A DNA stretch of 64,000 nt from Paracoccaceae bacterium (GCA_030148005.1 JASBUI010000013.1:1-64000), one strand, 5' to 3'; positions 54,545 through 63,298 are shown, counted from the stretch's first letter. Numbers and translations are program-made. The notes: generated by a model from the sequence alone, not told the origin.

Positions 54545-54563
54545 CCGGGGGCGGCGCCCCCGG
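54545..54563. repeat. GC-rich hairpin beside repeat copy 4
   Basis: A perfect 8-base stem, CCGGGGGC with GCCCCCGG, encloses a 3-base loop (GGC), in the junction between mfd and the MFS gene. It could terminate transcription on both strands or form part of the repeat element. Confidence 0.6.
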
Positions 54564-54574
54564 GCGTTGACGGT

Positions 54575-55792
54575 TTACGCGCTGGCAGGAATGGCGCGCA
54601 TCAGGGCCCAGGCCAGGGCCACCGCGATCATCAACCCCAAGGCCACGGGCAGGGGCGTTCCATCAAAGGCCAGACCGATGGGCGCGGCGATCGCAACCGC
54701 CAGAACCGTCGATATCGCCCCGATGACCGAAGCTGCCGTTCCCGCGATATGGCCCACAGGCTCCATCGCAAGCGCATTGAGGTTGCCAAGGGTCAACCCG
54801 GCCAGTGCAAATATTGAAACGGCCCAAAGCACGTAGGCGGCAAAGAACAGCCCGGCAGGCAAAAACGCCCAATTAGTTGCCGCCGCGATGAAGGCCGAAA
54901 AGCCGACCTGCGTGGCCAAGGTTACGGTGATGATCCGGCGCATGCCGACCCTTTCGACGATACGCGCGTTCAGGATGCTTGCACTGGCAGAGGCAATGGC
55001 GATGCCGCCAAACCACAAAGGAAAGCTTTCGGCGCGGCCAAAGCTTACGTCAAAGATCGGCTGAACGGTGGAGATATGCGCAAAAAGGGCGCCAAAGCAC
55101 AGGGTTTGAACGGCGATGGAAAGGGCGATCTGCCTGTTGCCAAGGATTTCCCGCAAGGCCAGCTTGAACTGCGCCCAGTTCAAAGGCACCCGCCTTTCGG
55201 GCGGCAGTGTTTCGCGCTGGCGCAGGCCAAGCCATAGCGTTGCCAGCGCGCCGAAAGTGACGAAGGCCAGAAAAATCGCCCGCCAGCCGGCGAAGTGAAT
55301 GATCAGGGCGCCGAAACTTGGCGCAACCGCCGGGACAAGCACAAAGATCACCATCACCAATGAGATCAGCTTGGCCATCGCGCGCCCCTCATAGAGATCG
55401 CGGATGATCGCCGTTGCCACGATCCGCGGGCCGGCGGCGCCAATGCCCTGCACGGCGCGCGCCACCAGCATCACTTCGAGCGATCGGGACACCCATGCCA
55501 CCAGGGCGGCGATGACATAAAGCGCCATGCCGAAAAAGATCACCGGGCGGCGCCCGAACCGGTCAGAGAGAGGGCCGGCAAAGAAGGTGCCGATCCCCAT
55601 GCCAAGCACAAAGCTGGTCACAACCAGTTGGGCCCGGTTGGGCACATCTGGCGTCAGGTTGTCAGCAATGGCCGGCAGCGCCGGAAGCATGGCGTCGATT
55701 GAAAAGGCAATCGTTGCAAAGAGCGTGGCCATAAGGGCCACAAACTCAAACTTTCCAGGCTGGCTTGCAACGGGGGCTGCGGCCTCGCTCAT
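54575..55792 (-). CDS. multidrug efflux MFS transporter, Bcr/CflA family
   Basis: This 405-residue transporter has twelve predicted helices. The Bcr/CflA signature is visible in the first helices (FVALMATLFATIAFSIDAMLPALPAI) and in the loop GIGTFFAGPLSDRFGRRPVIFFG. Family members export drugs such as bicyclomycin, or cysteine and similar metabolites. It overlaps the FrnE-like gene by four bases and is therefore translationally coupled to it. No regulator gene is adjacent. Confidence 0.92.
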   Translation of the reverse strand: MSEAAAPVASQPGKFEFVALMATLFATIAFSIDAMLPALPAIADNLTPDVPNRAQLVVTSFVLGMGIGTFFAGPLSDRFGRRPVIFFGMALYVIAALVAWVSRSLEVMLVARAVQGIGAAGPRIVATAIIRDLYEGRAMAKLISLVMVIFVLVPAVAPSFGALIIHFAGWRAIFLAFVTFGALATLWLGLRQRETLPPERRVPLNWAQFKLALREILGNRQIALSIAVQTLCFGALFAHISTVQPIFDVSFGRAESFPLWFGGIAIASASASILNARIVERVGMRRIITVTLATQVGFSAFIAAATNWAFLPAGLFFAAYVLWAVSIFALAGLTLGNLNALAMEPVGHIAGTAASVIGAISTVLAVAIAAPIGLAFDGTPLPVALGLMIAVALAWALMRAIPASA

Positions 55793-56463
55793 CGCTCCGG
55801 CTCGGAACTGGGGTCTGCCTCGGCGTTGGCAGCCTCCTGCGCGGCAAGTTCATCCAGCACTTTGGTCCAAAGCTCTGTGGGCTGGGCGCCCGGCACGGCG
55901 TGCTGGTTTGCGATGATGAAAGTGGGCACACCCGAGACGCCCATCTCGCGCGAGTGAGCGTCGCGGGCACGGATATCCTCTTCATCGGCTTCGGTGGTCA
56001 GAAGGCGCTGAACCATTGCCGCATCCATTCCGCAGGCATCTGCGATATCGGCCAGCACCTCGCGGTCACCGATGTCGCGGCCTTCCTTGAAATAGGCGGT
56101 AAAAAGGGCGGAAACAACGCGGGTTTGGGCCCCTTCGATACCCGCCCAATGGATAAGCCGGTGGGCATCAAGCGTGTTGGGCGTGCGCTGGATCGCGCCA
56201 AAGTCGATCTGAAGCCCGGCAGCTTCCGCCGCCTCGGCAATGCGGCCGTAAACTTCGACCGCCTGCTGCTTGCCGCCGAACTTTGTCTCAAGGTACTCGC
56301 GCCGGTCCATGCCTTCGCGCGGCATATCCGGGTTCAACTGAAAGGGGTGCCATGCGATCACGACGGGGCGGTCGCTGCGCGCTTCAAGCGCACGATCCAG
56401 CTGAGCTTTGCCGATATAGCACCAAGGGCAAATCGGGTCTGACAGGATGTCGAGCGTGATCAT
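55789..56463 (-). CDS. FrnE-like DsbA-family cytoplasmic oxidoreductase
   Basis: This 224-residue protein starts MITLDILSDPICPWCYIGKAQLDRAL, with the CPWC active site at residues 12-15 and no signal peptide. FrnE-type DsbA proteins act in the cytoplasm in polyketide or stress functions. The SGVPTFIIANQHAVPGAQP segment carries the cis-Pro. The track start adds 18 residues with no support. It leads a two-gene operon with the MFS exporter. The acyl-CoA ligase gene ends 59 bases upstream. Confidence 0.9.
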   Translation of the reverse strand: MITLDILSDPICPWCYIGKAQLDRALEARSDRPVVIAWHPFQLNPDMPREGMDRREYLETKFGGKQQAVEVYGRIAEAAEAAGLQIDFGAIQRTPNTLDAHRLIHWAGIEGAQTRVVSALFTAYFKEGRDIGDREVLADIADACGMDAAMVQRLLTTEADEEDIRARDAHSREMGVSGVPTFIIANQHAVPGAQPTELWTKVLDELAAQEAANAEADPSSEPER

Positions 56464-56522
56464 GGGTTGGGTCCTTTTGGGTCGTGCGTCAGAGGTGTCT
56501 TTTGCCGGTGCGGGCAAGGGTT

Positions 56523-58049
56523 TTAGGTCGCCTTTGGGGCGGCGGCGGTGTTGCGCAATGCCTTACGGGCAATCTTGTTGTTGGCCGCCCGTGGAAGCTT
56601 ATCGATACGGCGATAAATCCGGGGGCGTTTGTAGGTGGCTAATTGGCCTTCTGCGTGTGAAATCAGTGCCGGCTCGCTTAAGTCCGCGTCGGCCTCGTAG
56701 TAAAGTGCGATGTCACAGGTATCGGCTTTTACGGAAATTTCAACCGCAGCGCAGTCGCCCATTCCTTCAAAGCCGGCAAAGGCGCGTTCAACCTCCATGG
56801 GCGAGACGCGAAAGCCGCCTGCGTTCATCATATCGTCAGCGCGGCCCAGATAGGCGACGCCGCCGTCTTTGTCCATCGTCGCCTGATCGCCCGTGAGGAA
56901 CCACTCGCCGCGCATTCGGGCGGCGGTTTCGCCCGGCGCGCCCAGATAGCCAAGCATCAGGCCGGGGTCCTGCCGCGAAATGGCGATCTGACCCGGCTCG
57001 CCAACCTGACATGGCGTGCCTGCCTCGTTCAGAATGGCCACCCTTCGGCCCGGTTGCGGCCGCCCCGAAGTACCCGGTGTTGCCGGGGCGCCCGGAGAGC
57101 CTGAAATGAAGGTCGAACACTCGGACATACCGTAAGCTTCGTGGACGGGGCGCCCGGTGCGCTTCTGCCAGGCCGCCGCAATACCCGCGGCCATCTTTTC
57201 GCCTGCTGACAGCCCGTGGCGCAGATCGGGCAGGTCCAGATCAGGCGCTTCGCGAAGAAGGCGGCGATAGACGCCGGGCGCTGCGGCAAAGATCGTCGCC
57301 CGCTGGAACTTCAGGATCCGGGCCAGATTGGCAGGATCAAGACCGGGGGCAGGGATCAGCGCCGTCGCCCCGATCGACAGGGGATCGATCAGCCCCGTGC
57401 CAAGTGTATAGGTCCAGTTGAAAGCGCCGGCATGAAGCATGCGGTCCGCTTCGGTCATACCGTACCAGCCCTGCCACATCATCTGCCGCGCCCAGACGGC
57501 GCGATGGGCGTGCACGACGCCGCGTGCATGGCCCGATGTGCCCGAGGTGTAGACGATATAGGCGGGACGGTCCGGATCGCCTTTGTCAAACGGCGCGGCC
57601 TTGAGCGCGCGAAACTTGCGCAGCTCATCAAGGGTGATGATCCTGCCCGGATCATTGGGGAGCGAGACGCCCGGCTGGCAAACCGTGGCGGCCGGTTTGA
57701 GGTCCGGCATCATCTTGTCCAGCTCAGGCGCGGTCAGCTGCGCCGATGTCGGGACGGGAATGATCCCCACAGCAATGGCGCCCAGATAGGTGATGGGAAA
57801 ATCGACAGAGTTTCCAAGGCGCATCAAAAGGTGCTGGCCGGGGGTCAGGCCCGCCTGCAACAGACCCGCGCCCGTGCCAAGGACAGCGGCCTTGAAATCA
57901 CGAAAGCTCCACTCTTCGGCCCCATCGCGGCCAACAACGGCAAGGGCGGTCTTATCCGCCAAGGCATCGGCCCGGGCCAGAACATGTTCGGCCATGTTGA
58001 AAGGACTGGGGCAGGGCGCGAAGGCGCCTTTGTCAAAAACCGAAAGCAT
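56523..58049 (-). CDS. AMP-forming acyl-CoA synthetase/ligase, benzoate-CoA-ligase-like
   Basis: This 508-residue adenylate-forming enzyme has the nucleotide loop YIVYTSGTSGHARGVVHAH, the AYGMSEC motif and the hinge YLGRADDMMNAGGFRVSPMEVE. The C-terminal catalytic Lys region is NNKIARKAL. The pattern is nearest to short-chain acyl- or benzoate-CoA ligases, but no aromatic pathway gene is present, so the acid is unknown. The start at 58049 is chosen over the longer track ORF. It is divergent from the XRE-cupin gene (66 bases). Confidence 0.9.
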   Translation of the reverse strand: MLSVFDKGAFAPCPSPFNMAEHVLARADALADKTALAVVGRDGAEEWSFRDFKAAVLGTGAGLLQAGLTPGQHLLMRLGNSVDFPITYLGAIAVGIIPVPTSAQLTAPELDKMMPDLKPAATVCQPGVSLPNDPGRIITLDELRKFRALKAAPFDKGDPDRPAYIVYTSGTSGHARGVVHAHRAVWARQMMWQGWYGMTEADRMLHAGAFNWTYTLGTGLIDPLSIGATALIPAPGLDPANLARILKFQRATIFAAAPGVYRRLLREAPDLDLPDLRHGLSAGEKMAAGIAAAWQKRTGRPVHEAYGMSECSTFISGSPGAPATPGTSGRPQPGRRVAILNEAGTPCQVGEPGQIAISRQDPGLMLGYLGAPGETAARMRGEWFLTGDQATMDKDGGVAYLGRADDMMNAGGFRVSPMEVERAFAGFEGMGDCAAVEISVKADTCDIALYYEADADLSEPALISHAEGQLATYKRPRIYRRIDKLPRAANNKIARKALRNTAAAPKAT

Positions 58050-58115
58050 GGGTGCTTGGCTATGGGGTGATCTTGGGATTTGCAAGGCCCCTCGCGATGG
58101 CCTATTGGCGGGCGC

Positions 58116-58739
58116 ATGAACGAGCGCGGCGAAGATAAACTGCTAAGACTTGCGCGCGGCGGCGCGCCCGAGGTCGCGGCCGAGCCGCTGGATCTTGGTT
58201 TGCGCGTGCGCGGCCTGAGAAAAGCGCGCAACTGGACGCTTGAACAGGCAGCGCAGCAGGCCGGGCTTGCCCGATCGACCCTGTCAAAGATCGAGAACGG
58301 CCAGATGTCGCCGACTTATGACGCTCTGAAAAAACTGGCCCTTGGGCTGGATATTCCGGTGCCGCAGCTTTTTACCCAGCCATCGGGCGCGCAGGTCAAT
58401 GGCCGCATGGCCACAACGCTGCGCGGCGAGGGCCAGAAAGTGGCCACGACAACCTATGAGCATGAGCTTTTGGCCCAAAGCCTGACGCAGAAGTCCATGC
58501 TTCCTTACCGTGCGCGGGTGCGGGCGCGCTCTATCGATGAGTTTGACGGCTGGGTGCGCCATGACGGCGAGGAATTTCTATATGTTCTGACAGGCGTTAT
58601 TCGCCTTTACACAGAGTTCTATGAACCGGCCGAGATGGCACGCGGCGACAGCGCCTATTACGACGCATCAATGGGCCACAATGTGGTCAGCATCTCTGAA
58701 GAGGACGCGACGATCCTCTGGGTCACGTCGCGCCTTTAG
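58116..58739 (+). CDS. XRE-family regulator with C-terminal cupin domain
   Basis: This 207-residue protein has an XRE helix-turn-helix (ARNWTLEQAAQQAGLARSTLSKIENGQMSPTYDAL, residues 25-70) joined to a cupin-2 domain (RHDGEEFLYVLTGVIRLYTE). The family controls carbon or stress genes by sensing a small ligand in the cupin. It is divergent from the acyl-CoA ligase gene, which it may regulate. It converges with the entericidin-like gene, the stops eight bases apart. Confidence 0.92.
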   Translation: MNERGEDKLLRLARGGAPEVAAEPLDLGLRVRGLRKARNWTLEQAAQQAGLARSTLSKIENGQMSPTYDALKKLALGLDIPVPQLFTQPSGAQVNGRMATTLRGEGQKVATTTYEHELLAQSLTQKSMLPYRARVRARSIDEFDGWVRHDGEEFLYVLTGVIRLYTEFYEPAEMARGDSAYYDASMGHNVVSISEEDATILWVTSRL

Positions 58740-58746
58740 GTCAGGT

Positions 58747-58860
58747 TCAGAATGCGTTGTTGACGGCGCGGGCTCCGGCCGAGACATCCTTGCCCAGACC
58801 TTCGACCGTTGCACATCCTGCCAGCGTCAGCGCCAGCGCTACAATCATCAGTTTCTTCAT
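58747..58860 (-). CDS. entericidin-like small lipoprotein (absent from ORF track)
   Basis: This 37-residue ORF reads MKKLMIVALALTLAGCATVE at its start, with a classic lipobox LAGC at residue 16. It then continues as a small helical tail GLGKDVSAGARAVNNAF. This is the entericidin A/B family of small outer or inner membrane lipoproteins, which in E. coli form a toxin-antidote pair. The ATG overlaps the stop of the upstream binding-protein gene by four bases, so the two are translated together. It was missed by the ORF track because of its size. The function in this organism is unknown. Confidence 0.8.
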   Translation of the reverse strand: MKKLMIVALALTLAGCATVEGLGKDVSAGARAVNNAF

Positions 58861-60677
58861 TTTGCGTTCTCTATCCACCAGACATCGGGTTGAAAGCCGA
58901 TCCAGTCACCGTACATCGGCAGGTTTTCGGGGTACTTCAACTCTTTTTTATGGGCAATCATCGAGATGGGCGAAAACCAGAGCGGAATGACATAGCGCCC
59001 GGAGATCAGGATGCGATCCAGCGCGCGGACAGCGGCGCGATAGTCGTCCTGACTGGGCGAGTTCAGCATGGTAGCGACCATGGCCTCGGCTGCGGGAACG
59101 TTCATTCCCATCCAGTTGCGGCTTCCCGGCTCTGTCACGCCGCTTGCGCCCCAGTAAAGAAGTTGCTCATTGCCGGGACTAAGCGACAGCCCCCGGCGGT
59201 AATAGGTCATGTCAAAGTCATAGACCTGCGTGCGTTCCTTGTACTGGGCATCGTCCACCGTGGTGACGGTTGGCGTGATCCCCAGACGCTTTAGCGCCTC
59301 GACATAGATGTCGATGACGGACTGGTTTTCGCTGGAACCCTGCGTGAGCAGGATTTCAAAGGTCAGCGGTTTACCGTCCGCTGAGGTCATGACACCGTCC
59401 TGCACGCTATAGCCGGCCTCTTGCAGCAGGGCGTTGGCCTTGCGGATGCCGGCGCGGTTGGCCTCACTGCCGTCGGATACCGGCAGGGTGTATCCATCGA
59501 TTGCGCCGGGCAGCAGGTCACTGGCAAATGGCGCCAGAAGTTCGGCAACCTTTCCAGTGGCTGGCCCCGGGTTCATCCCCAGAACCGAGTTTGAGAAATA
59601 CGAAGTGATGCGCGGCTGCTCGCCGCCGTTGAGCGTCTGATTGATGAACTCAAAGTTAAAGGCCTGAATCAGGGCCTCGCGCACGCGCCAATCCTTGAAG
59701 GTGTCGCGGCGGGTGTTCATTACAAAGCCGGTGATGCCAGAGGGGCGTTTGTTGGGGATCAAAGACTTGACGATCTCGCCCGACTGGACGGCCGGAAAGT
59801 TATAGTTCGATGCCCATTTGGCACTGTTGGATTCGCGCATGGTCGACAATTCGCCCGCCTTGAACGCCTCGAACATGGCGGTGCCGTCGCCGAAGAACTC
59901 CATCCGGATTTCGTCGATGTTGTTGGTGCCGCGGCGAAAGCCAAGGTTGCGGCCCCAATAGTTGGGGTCACGCTTGAGCGATACAAAGCGACCCGTCTCA
60001 AAGTCGTCGATGACGTAGGGCGCGGTCGAGATGGGTATGATATCGGTGCCGCTTTCGGCGAAATCAACGCCGTCCCACTGCGCTTTCTTCAGGATCGGAC
60101 GCAGGCCCATGATCAGGGCAAGTTCGCGATCCTTTTCGGTGAATTCAAAGCGCACGCCGCGTTCGCCCACGGCCTCTGCCTTGGCGACCTTGGCCCATGC
60201 CCCGGCATAGCGGGGGTGCCCTTGGGTGCCCAGAGTTTCATAAGACCACAGAACGTCTTCGACCGTCACCGGTGAGCCATCCGAGAATCGCGCCTCGGGG
60301 CGAAGGGTGAATTCCACCCAGCGGCCTTCGGGATCGGCATCAATCGATTCGGCCAAAAGCCCATAAAGTGTAAAGGGTTCGTCGTAAGACCGGCCCATCA
60401 GGCTTTCATAAGCCAGAAAGCGCAGTTGCCAGGGAACGCGGCCTTTTCGGATGTGCGGATTGAGGCTGTCAAAGCTTCCGACCTGACCGTCAACAAAGCG
60501 CCCGCCTGTCGGAGCGTCGGGATTTGCATAAGGTAGAGATACAAAATCCGGTGGCAGTGCGGGGTCGCCATACATAGCTATGCCATGCTGTGGCTCGGAA
60601 TTTGCGAATCCCGCGGCGCCGATCAAGACCGATACGGCAAAAAACCGCTTGGCCATTTGGAAATAAACCGATCTCAT
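58857..60677 (-). CDS. periplasmic oligopeptide-type solute-binding protein, YejA-like
   Basis: This 606-residue SBP_bac_5 protein has a signal peptide (AKRFFAVSVLIGAAGFANSEP) and the family pattern DSLNPHIRKGRVPWQLRFLAYESLMGRSYDEPFTLYG. The C-terminal lobe has MYGDWIGFQPDVWWIENAK. It most resembles YejA of the YejABEF microcin C/peptide uptake system. No permease or ATPase gene follows; the next downstream gene is the entericidin-like lipoprotein, so it is an orphan binding protein. The start at 60677 has AAGGA upstream; the ORF track starts 20 residues earlier. Confidence 0.9.
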   Translation of the reverse strand: MRSVYFQMAKRFFAVSVLIGAAGFANSEPQHGIAMYGDPALPPDFVSLPYANPDAPTGGRFVDGQVGSFDSLNPHIRKGRVPWQLRFLAYESLMGRSYDEPFTLYGLLAESIDADPEGRWVEFTLRPEARFSDGSPVTVEDVLWSYETLGTQGHPRYAGAWAKVAKAEAVGERGVRFEFTEKDRELALIMGLRPILKKAQWDGVDFAESGTDIIPISTAPYVIDDFETGRFVSLKRDPNYWGRNLGFRRGTNNIDEIRMEFFGDGTAMFEAFKAGELSTMRESNSAKWASNYNFPAVQSGEIVKSLIPNKRPSGITGFVMNTRRDTFKDWRVREALIQAFNFEFINQTLNGGEQPRITSYFSNSVLGMNPGPATGKVAELLAPFASDLLPGAIDGYTLPVSDGSEANRAGIRKANALLQEAGYSVQDGVMTSADGKPLTFEILLTQGSSENQSVIDIYVEALKRLGITPTVTTVDDAQYKERTQVYDFDMTYYRRGLSLSPGNEQLLYWGASGVTEPGSRNWMGMNVPAAEAMVATMLNSPSQDDYRAAVRALDRILISGRYVIPLWFSPISMIAHKKELKYPENLPMYGDWIGFQPDVWWIENAK

Positions 60678-60756
60678 TTCAGCAACAATCCTTCTCTGCC
60701 CTTTGTTTCTTTTGCTTGAGCGTAGCGGTGCCTTCAAGCCTTTTCAAACTTTTAGC

Positions 60757-60785
60757 TTGGCGAGCGGCAGGGCATTGCTTATAAA
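60757..60785 (+). promoter_or_regulatory. sigma-70-type promoter of a predicted small RNA
   Basis: TTGGCG (4 of 6 consensus) and TATAAA (5 of 6) are separated by exactly 17 bases. A start site near 60792 is expected. No coding region follows before the terminator at 60839. Confidence 0.6.
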
Positions 60786-60791
60786 GAAGTC

Positions 60792-60867
60792 ACTGCTCGA
60801 TAGGTTTCTTGCCTGTATGAAACCTGCCTCAATAACTTAACGCCGGCTTCGTGCCGGCGTTTTTTTT
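60792..60867 (+). ncRNA. predicted small RNA, about 75 nt, two hairpins
   Basis: Between the divergent start of the binding-protein gene and the stop of lysE lies a unit with its own promoter (60757-60785), a first hairpin with AGGTTTC and GAAACCT arms around a 10-base loop (60802-60825) and a strong Rho-independent terminator (60839-60867). There is no ORF with a ribosome-binding site on this strand. The single-stranded parts (loop TTGCCTGTAT, linker GCCTCAATAACTT) could pair with target mRNAs. Hfq is encoded at 43133 in the same window. The start point is estimated; no known sRNA family was recognised. Confidence 0.6.
60839..60867 (+). terminator. Rho-independent terminator of the predicted sRNA
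   Basis: AACGCCGGC pairs with GCCGGCGTT around TTCGT, followed by a run of T residues. On the plus strand this is a canonical terminator, yet no plus-strand protein gene precedes it. Confidence 0.85.
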
Positions 60868-60895
60868 GGCCGCGTGTGCGAGGCAGAGGTTGCAT

Positions 60896-61507
60896 TTAAA
60901 GCGTCGAGCGGATCAGCCCGGCGGCCAGTCCCAGCATCACCAGCCCGATAAGCGTATCAAGAATTTGCCAAGCACGCGCCGACCGCATTACCGGCGCAAG
61001 GTACCGTGCGCCATAGCCAAGCGAGAAGAAGAAGACGAAAGAGGCGGCGGTGGCGGCGATTGTGAAGGCGACCTTTTCACCTGCGTCGTGGAACTGTGTC
61101 GATACCGCGCCGATCAGGCCCAGCGTATCAAGATAGACATGCGGGTTCAGCCAGGTAATCGCCAGACCAACCAAAAGCGTGTTGCGAAGTGTGCTGCGAT
61201 CGCCCTCAAGTTTCAGGTGATAAACCCCGATCCACGCCGCGCGCAGGCGCAAGGTTCCGTAAGACAGAAGAAAGGCCGCACCGGCCAGCGCCATGATGGC
61301 CGGAAAAAGCGGGTAGAGAGAGACAAGGCTGGAAAAGCCCAGAACGCCGACCGTGATCAGGATGGCGTCAGACACCGCGCATAAAAGGCAAAGCCAGAAG
61401 ACATGTGCGCGCAGCAACCCCTGACGCAGGACAAAGGCGTTCTGGGCACCGATGGCGAGGATCAGCGAAAGGGCCGTCAAAAACCCGGTGGTTGCTGCAA
61501 CTATCAT
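60896..61507 (-). CDS. LysE/ArgO-type amino acid exporter
   Basis: This 203-residue membrane protein has about six helices. It begins GFLTALSLILAIGAQNAFVLRQGLLR, the LysE/ArgO signature. The family exports lysine, arginine or other amino acids. No cognate LysG/ArgP-type regulator is adjacent. It is transcribed with DUF502, which ends six bases upstream of its start. Confidence 0.92.
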   Translation of the reverse strand: MIVAATTGFLTALSLILAIGAQNAFVLRQGLLRAHVFWLCLLCAVSDAILITVGVLGFSSLVSLYPLFPAIMALAGAAFLLSYGTLRLRAAWIGVYHLKLEGDRSTLRNTLLVGLAITWLNPHVYLDTLGLIGAVSTQFHDAGEKVAFTIAATAASFVFFFSLGYGARYLAPVMRSARAWQILDTLIGLVMLGLAAGLIRSTL

Positions 61508-61513
61508 GCCTCG

Positions 61514-62284
61514 TCAGTTATTCGCGGCCTGACCGGCGTTTGCCCGCTGACTATCCGCGCCATCAAGGGCAGGCGGCACCGTGACGGGCGGCAAGGACGG
61601 GTTCTTGGGGTTGGGATAGACCAGCCCCGCGGAAATGATCAGCTTGGCTGCATCTTCGACGGACATATCAAGCTCGACCACATCGGATTTGGGAAAGAAC
61701 AGCAAAAAGCCCGAGGTCGGGTTTGGCGTTGTGGGCACGAATACGCCCAGCATGGGTTCCTTGGCCTTCGATGCGATCTCACCCTTAGCGCCGGTCGAGA
61801 TAAAGGCCACGGCCCAGATGCCACGGCGCGGATATTCGATCAGGCAGGCTTTCTCGAATGACGATTCCGACTGGGCGAAAACAGTCTCGGCGATCTGCTT
61901 GACGCCGTTGTAGATCGACCGCACGACGGGCATCCGGTCTACAAGCCCCTCGGCCCATCGCAGGAACGAGCGCCCGATCAGGCCCTTTGCCACCCATCCG
62001 ACAATCACAGTGAAAATCAGGAATACGCCAAGGCCAACGCCGCGAATGTTTACCGGCGCATCCTGAATGCCCATGTAGTTCAATAGCAAGACGTCGGGGT
62101 GATAGGCGCGCGGTATAAGCGGCAGGACAAAGCCATCGACCCAGCCCACAACAGTCAGGATAAGCCAGATCGTCAGACCGATCGGCGCGATGACGACGAC
62201 ACCGGTCAGGAAATTGGCCCGAACCCGCGCGATAATCCCGGGCCGGCGGCGCGGTGTGTCTGGTGTCAGTTTGTTATCGGACAT
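61514..62284 (-). CDS. DUF502 family membrane protein
   Basis: This 256-residue protein has two transmembrane helices (GVVVIAPIGLTIWLILTVVGWV and GVGLGVFLIFTVIVGWVAKGL) and a C-terminal cytosolic or periplasmic domain with RMPVVRSIYNGVKQIAETVF, the DUF502 signature. The C-terminus is Pro- and Ala-rich. Its function is unknown. The start at 62284 is preferred to the track start, 11 residues earlier. The lysE gene follows after six bases. Confidence 0.88.
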   Translation of the reverse strand: MSDNKLTPDTPRRRPGIIARVRANFLTGVVVIAPIGLTIWLILTVVGWVDGFVLPLIPRAYHPDVLLLNYMGIQDAPVNIRGVGLGVFLIFTVIVGWVAKGLIGRSFLRWAEGLVDRMPVVRSIYNGVKQIAETVFAQSESSFEKACLIEYPRRGIWAVAFISTGAKGEIASKAKEPMLGVFVPTTPNPTSGFLLFFPKSDVVELDMSVEDAAKLIISAGLVYPNPKNPSLPPVTVPPALDGADSQRANAGQAANN

Positions 62285-62350
62285 CGAGGCGCCCGGTCCT
62301 CCGCGCTGTTCCCCCAAGATTTAGGACCTCAATGTGCAAGGCACAACGGG

Positions 62351-63298
62351 TCATCGTGCGCCAGAGCCGCTATTTTGCCGCTGAATACAGATTTCCCGGG
62401 CAATTTGGGCCGCAAGGCGCGCGTTATTCAGCACAAGTTCGATATTGGCGGTCAGGGACCGCCCTTCGGTCAGCTCATAGATGCGCTGCAAGAGATACGG
62501 CGTGACCGCCTTGGCGGCGATCCCCTCTGACATGGCCTGCGTAAGCGCCTGTTCGATGATCGGGATCAGATCGTCCCGGGCAATCTCGGCCTCCGGCGGG
62601 ATCGGGTTGGCAACAAGTTGCCCGCCCGAAAGACCCAAGGCGCCGCGCAGGATATGGGCGCGGGCAATCTGTGCGGGATCGTCCATCCGAAGGGGGGCGG
62701 GCAATCCTGAAGAGCGCGACCAGAAGGCGGGAAAGTCATCCTGCCCAAAGGCGATGACGGGCACGCCGAGCGTTTCAAGCACCTCAAGGGTCTTGGGTAT
62801 GTCCAGTATCGCCTTGGCCCCGGCGGCAACCGTGGTGACAGGCGTCTGGGCCAGCTCTTGCAGATCGGCAGAGATATCAAAGCTGCTTTCAGCGCCCCGG
62901 TGAACACCGCCAATGCCGCCCGTTGCAAAGACATCGATCCCGGCAAGGCGCGCGGCGATCATCGTGGCGGCCACGGTCGTGGCGCCCGTTCCTCCCGTCG
63001 CAAGGCAGGCGGCCATATCGGCGCGCGAAAGCTTGGCCGGTTTGCGGCTTTGGGCAAAGCGGGTCAGATCATCGGGATCCAGACCAACGTGAAGCCGCCC
63101 CTCGATAACGGCAATGGTGGCCGGAACCACCCCTTTGGCGTGCAGAACCTGTTCAACCTTGCGCGCGGTCTCAACATTCTGGGGGTAGGGCATGCCATGA
63201 GTGATGATCGTGCTTTCAAGGGCCACGATCGGCGCCTTGTCAGCGCGCGCCATGGCCACTTCGGCGGAATAGACGATATCGAAACCGGGCTGTGACAT
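62351..63298 (-). CDS. psuG: pseudouridine-5'-phosphate glycosidase
   Basis: This 315-residue enzyme breaks the C-glycosidic bond of pseudouridine 5'-phosphate to uracil and ribose 5-phosphate. The motif VALESTIITHGMPYPQN and the metal- and phosphate-binding GGIGGVHRGAESSFDISADL are diagnostic for PsuG/YeiN. The usual partner kinase psuK is neither upstream nor downstream in the window. The gene has 66 bases before the DUF502 start. Confidence 0.95.
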   Translation of the reverse strand: MSQPGFDIVYSAEVAMARADKAPIVALESTIITHGMPYPQNVETARKVEQVLHAKGVVPATIAVIEGRLHVGLDPDDLTRFAQSRKPAKLSRADMAACLATGGTGATTVAATMIAARLAGIDVFATGGIGGVHRGAESSFDISADLQELAQTPVTTVAAGAKAILDIPKTLEVLETLGVPVIAFGQDDFPAFWSRSSGLPAPLRMDDPAQIARAHILRGALGLSGGQLVANPIPPEAEIARDDLIPIIEQALTQAMSEGIAAKAVTPYLLQRIYELTEGRSLTANIELVLNNARLAAQIAREICIQRQNSGSGAR

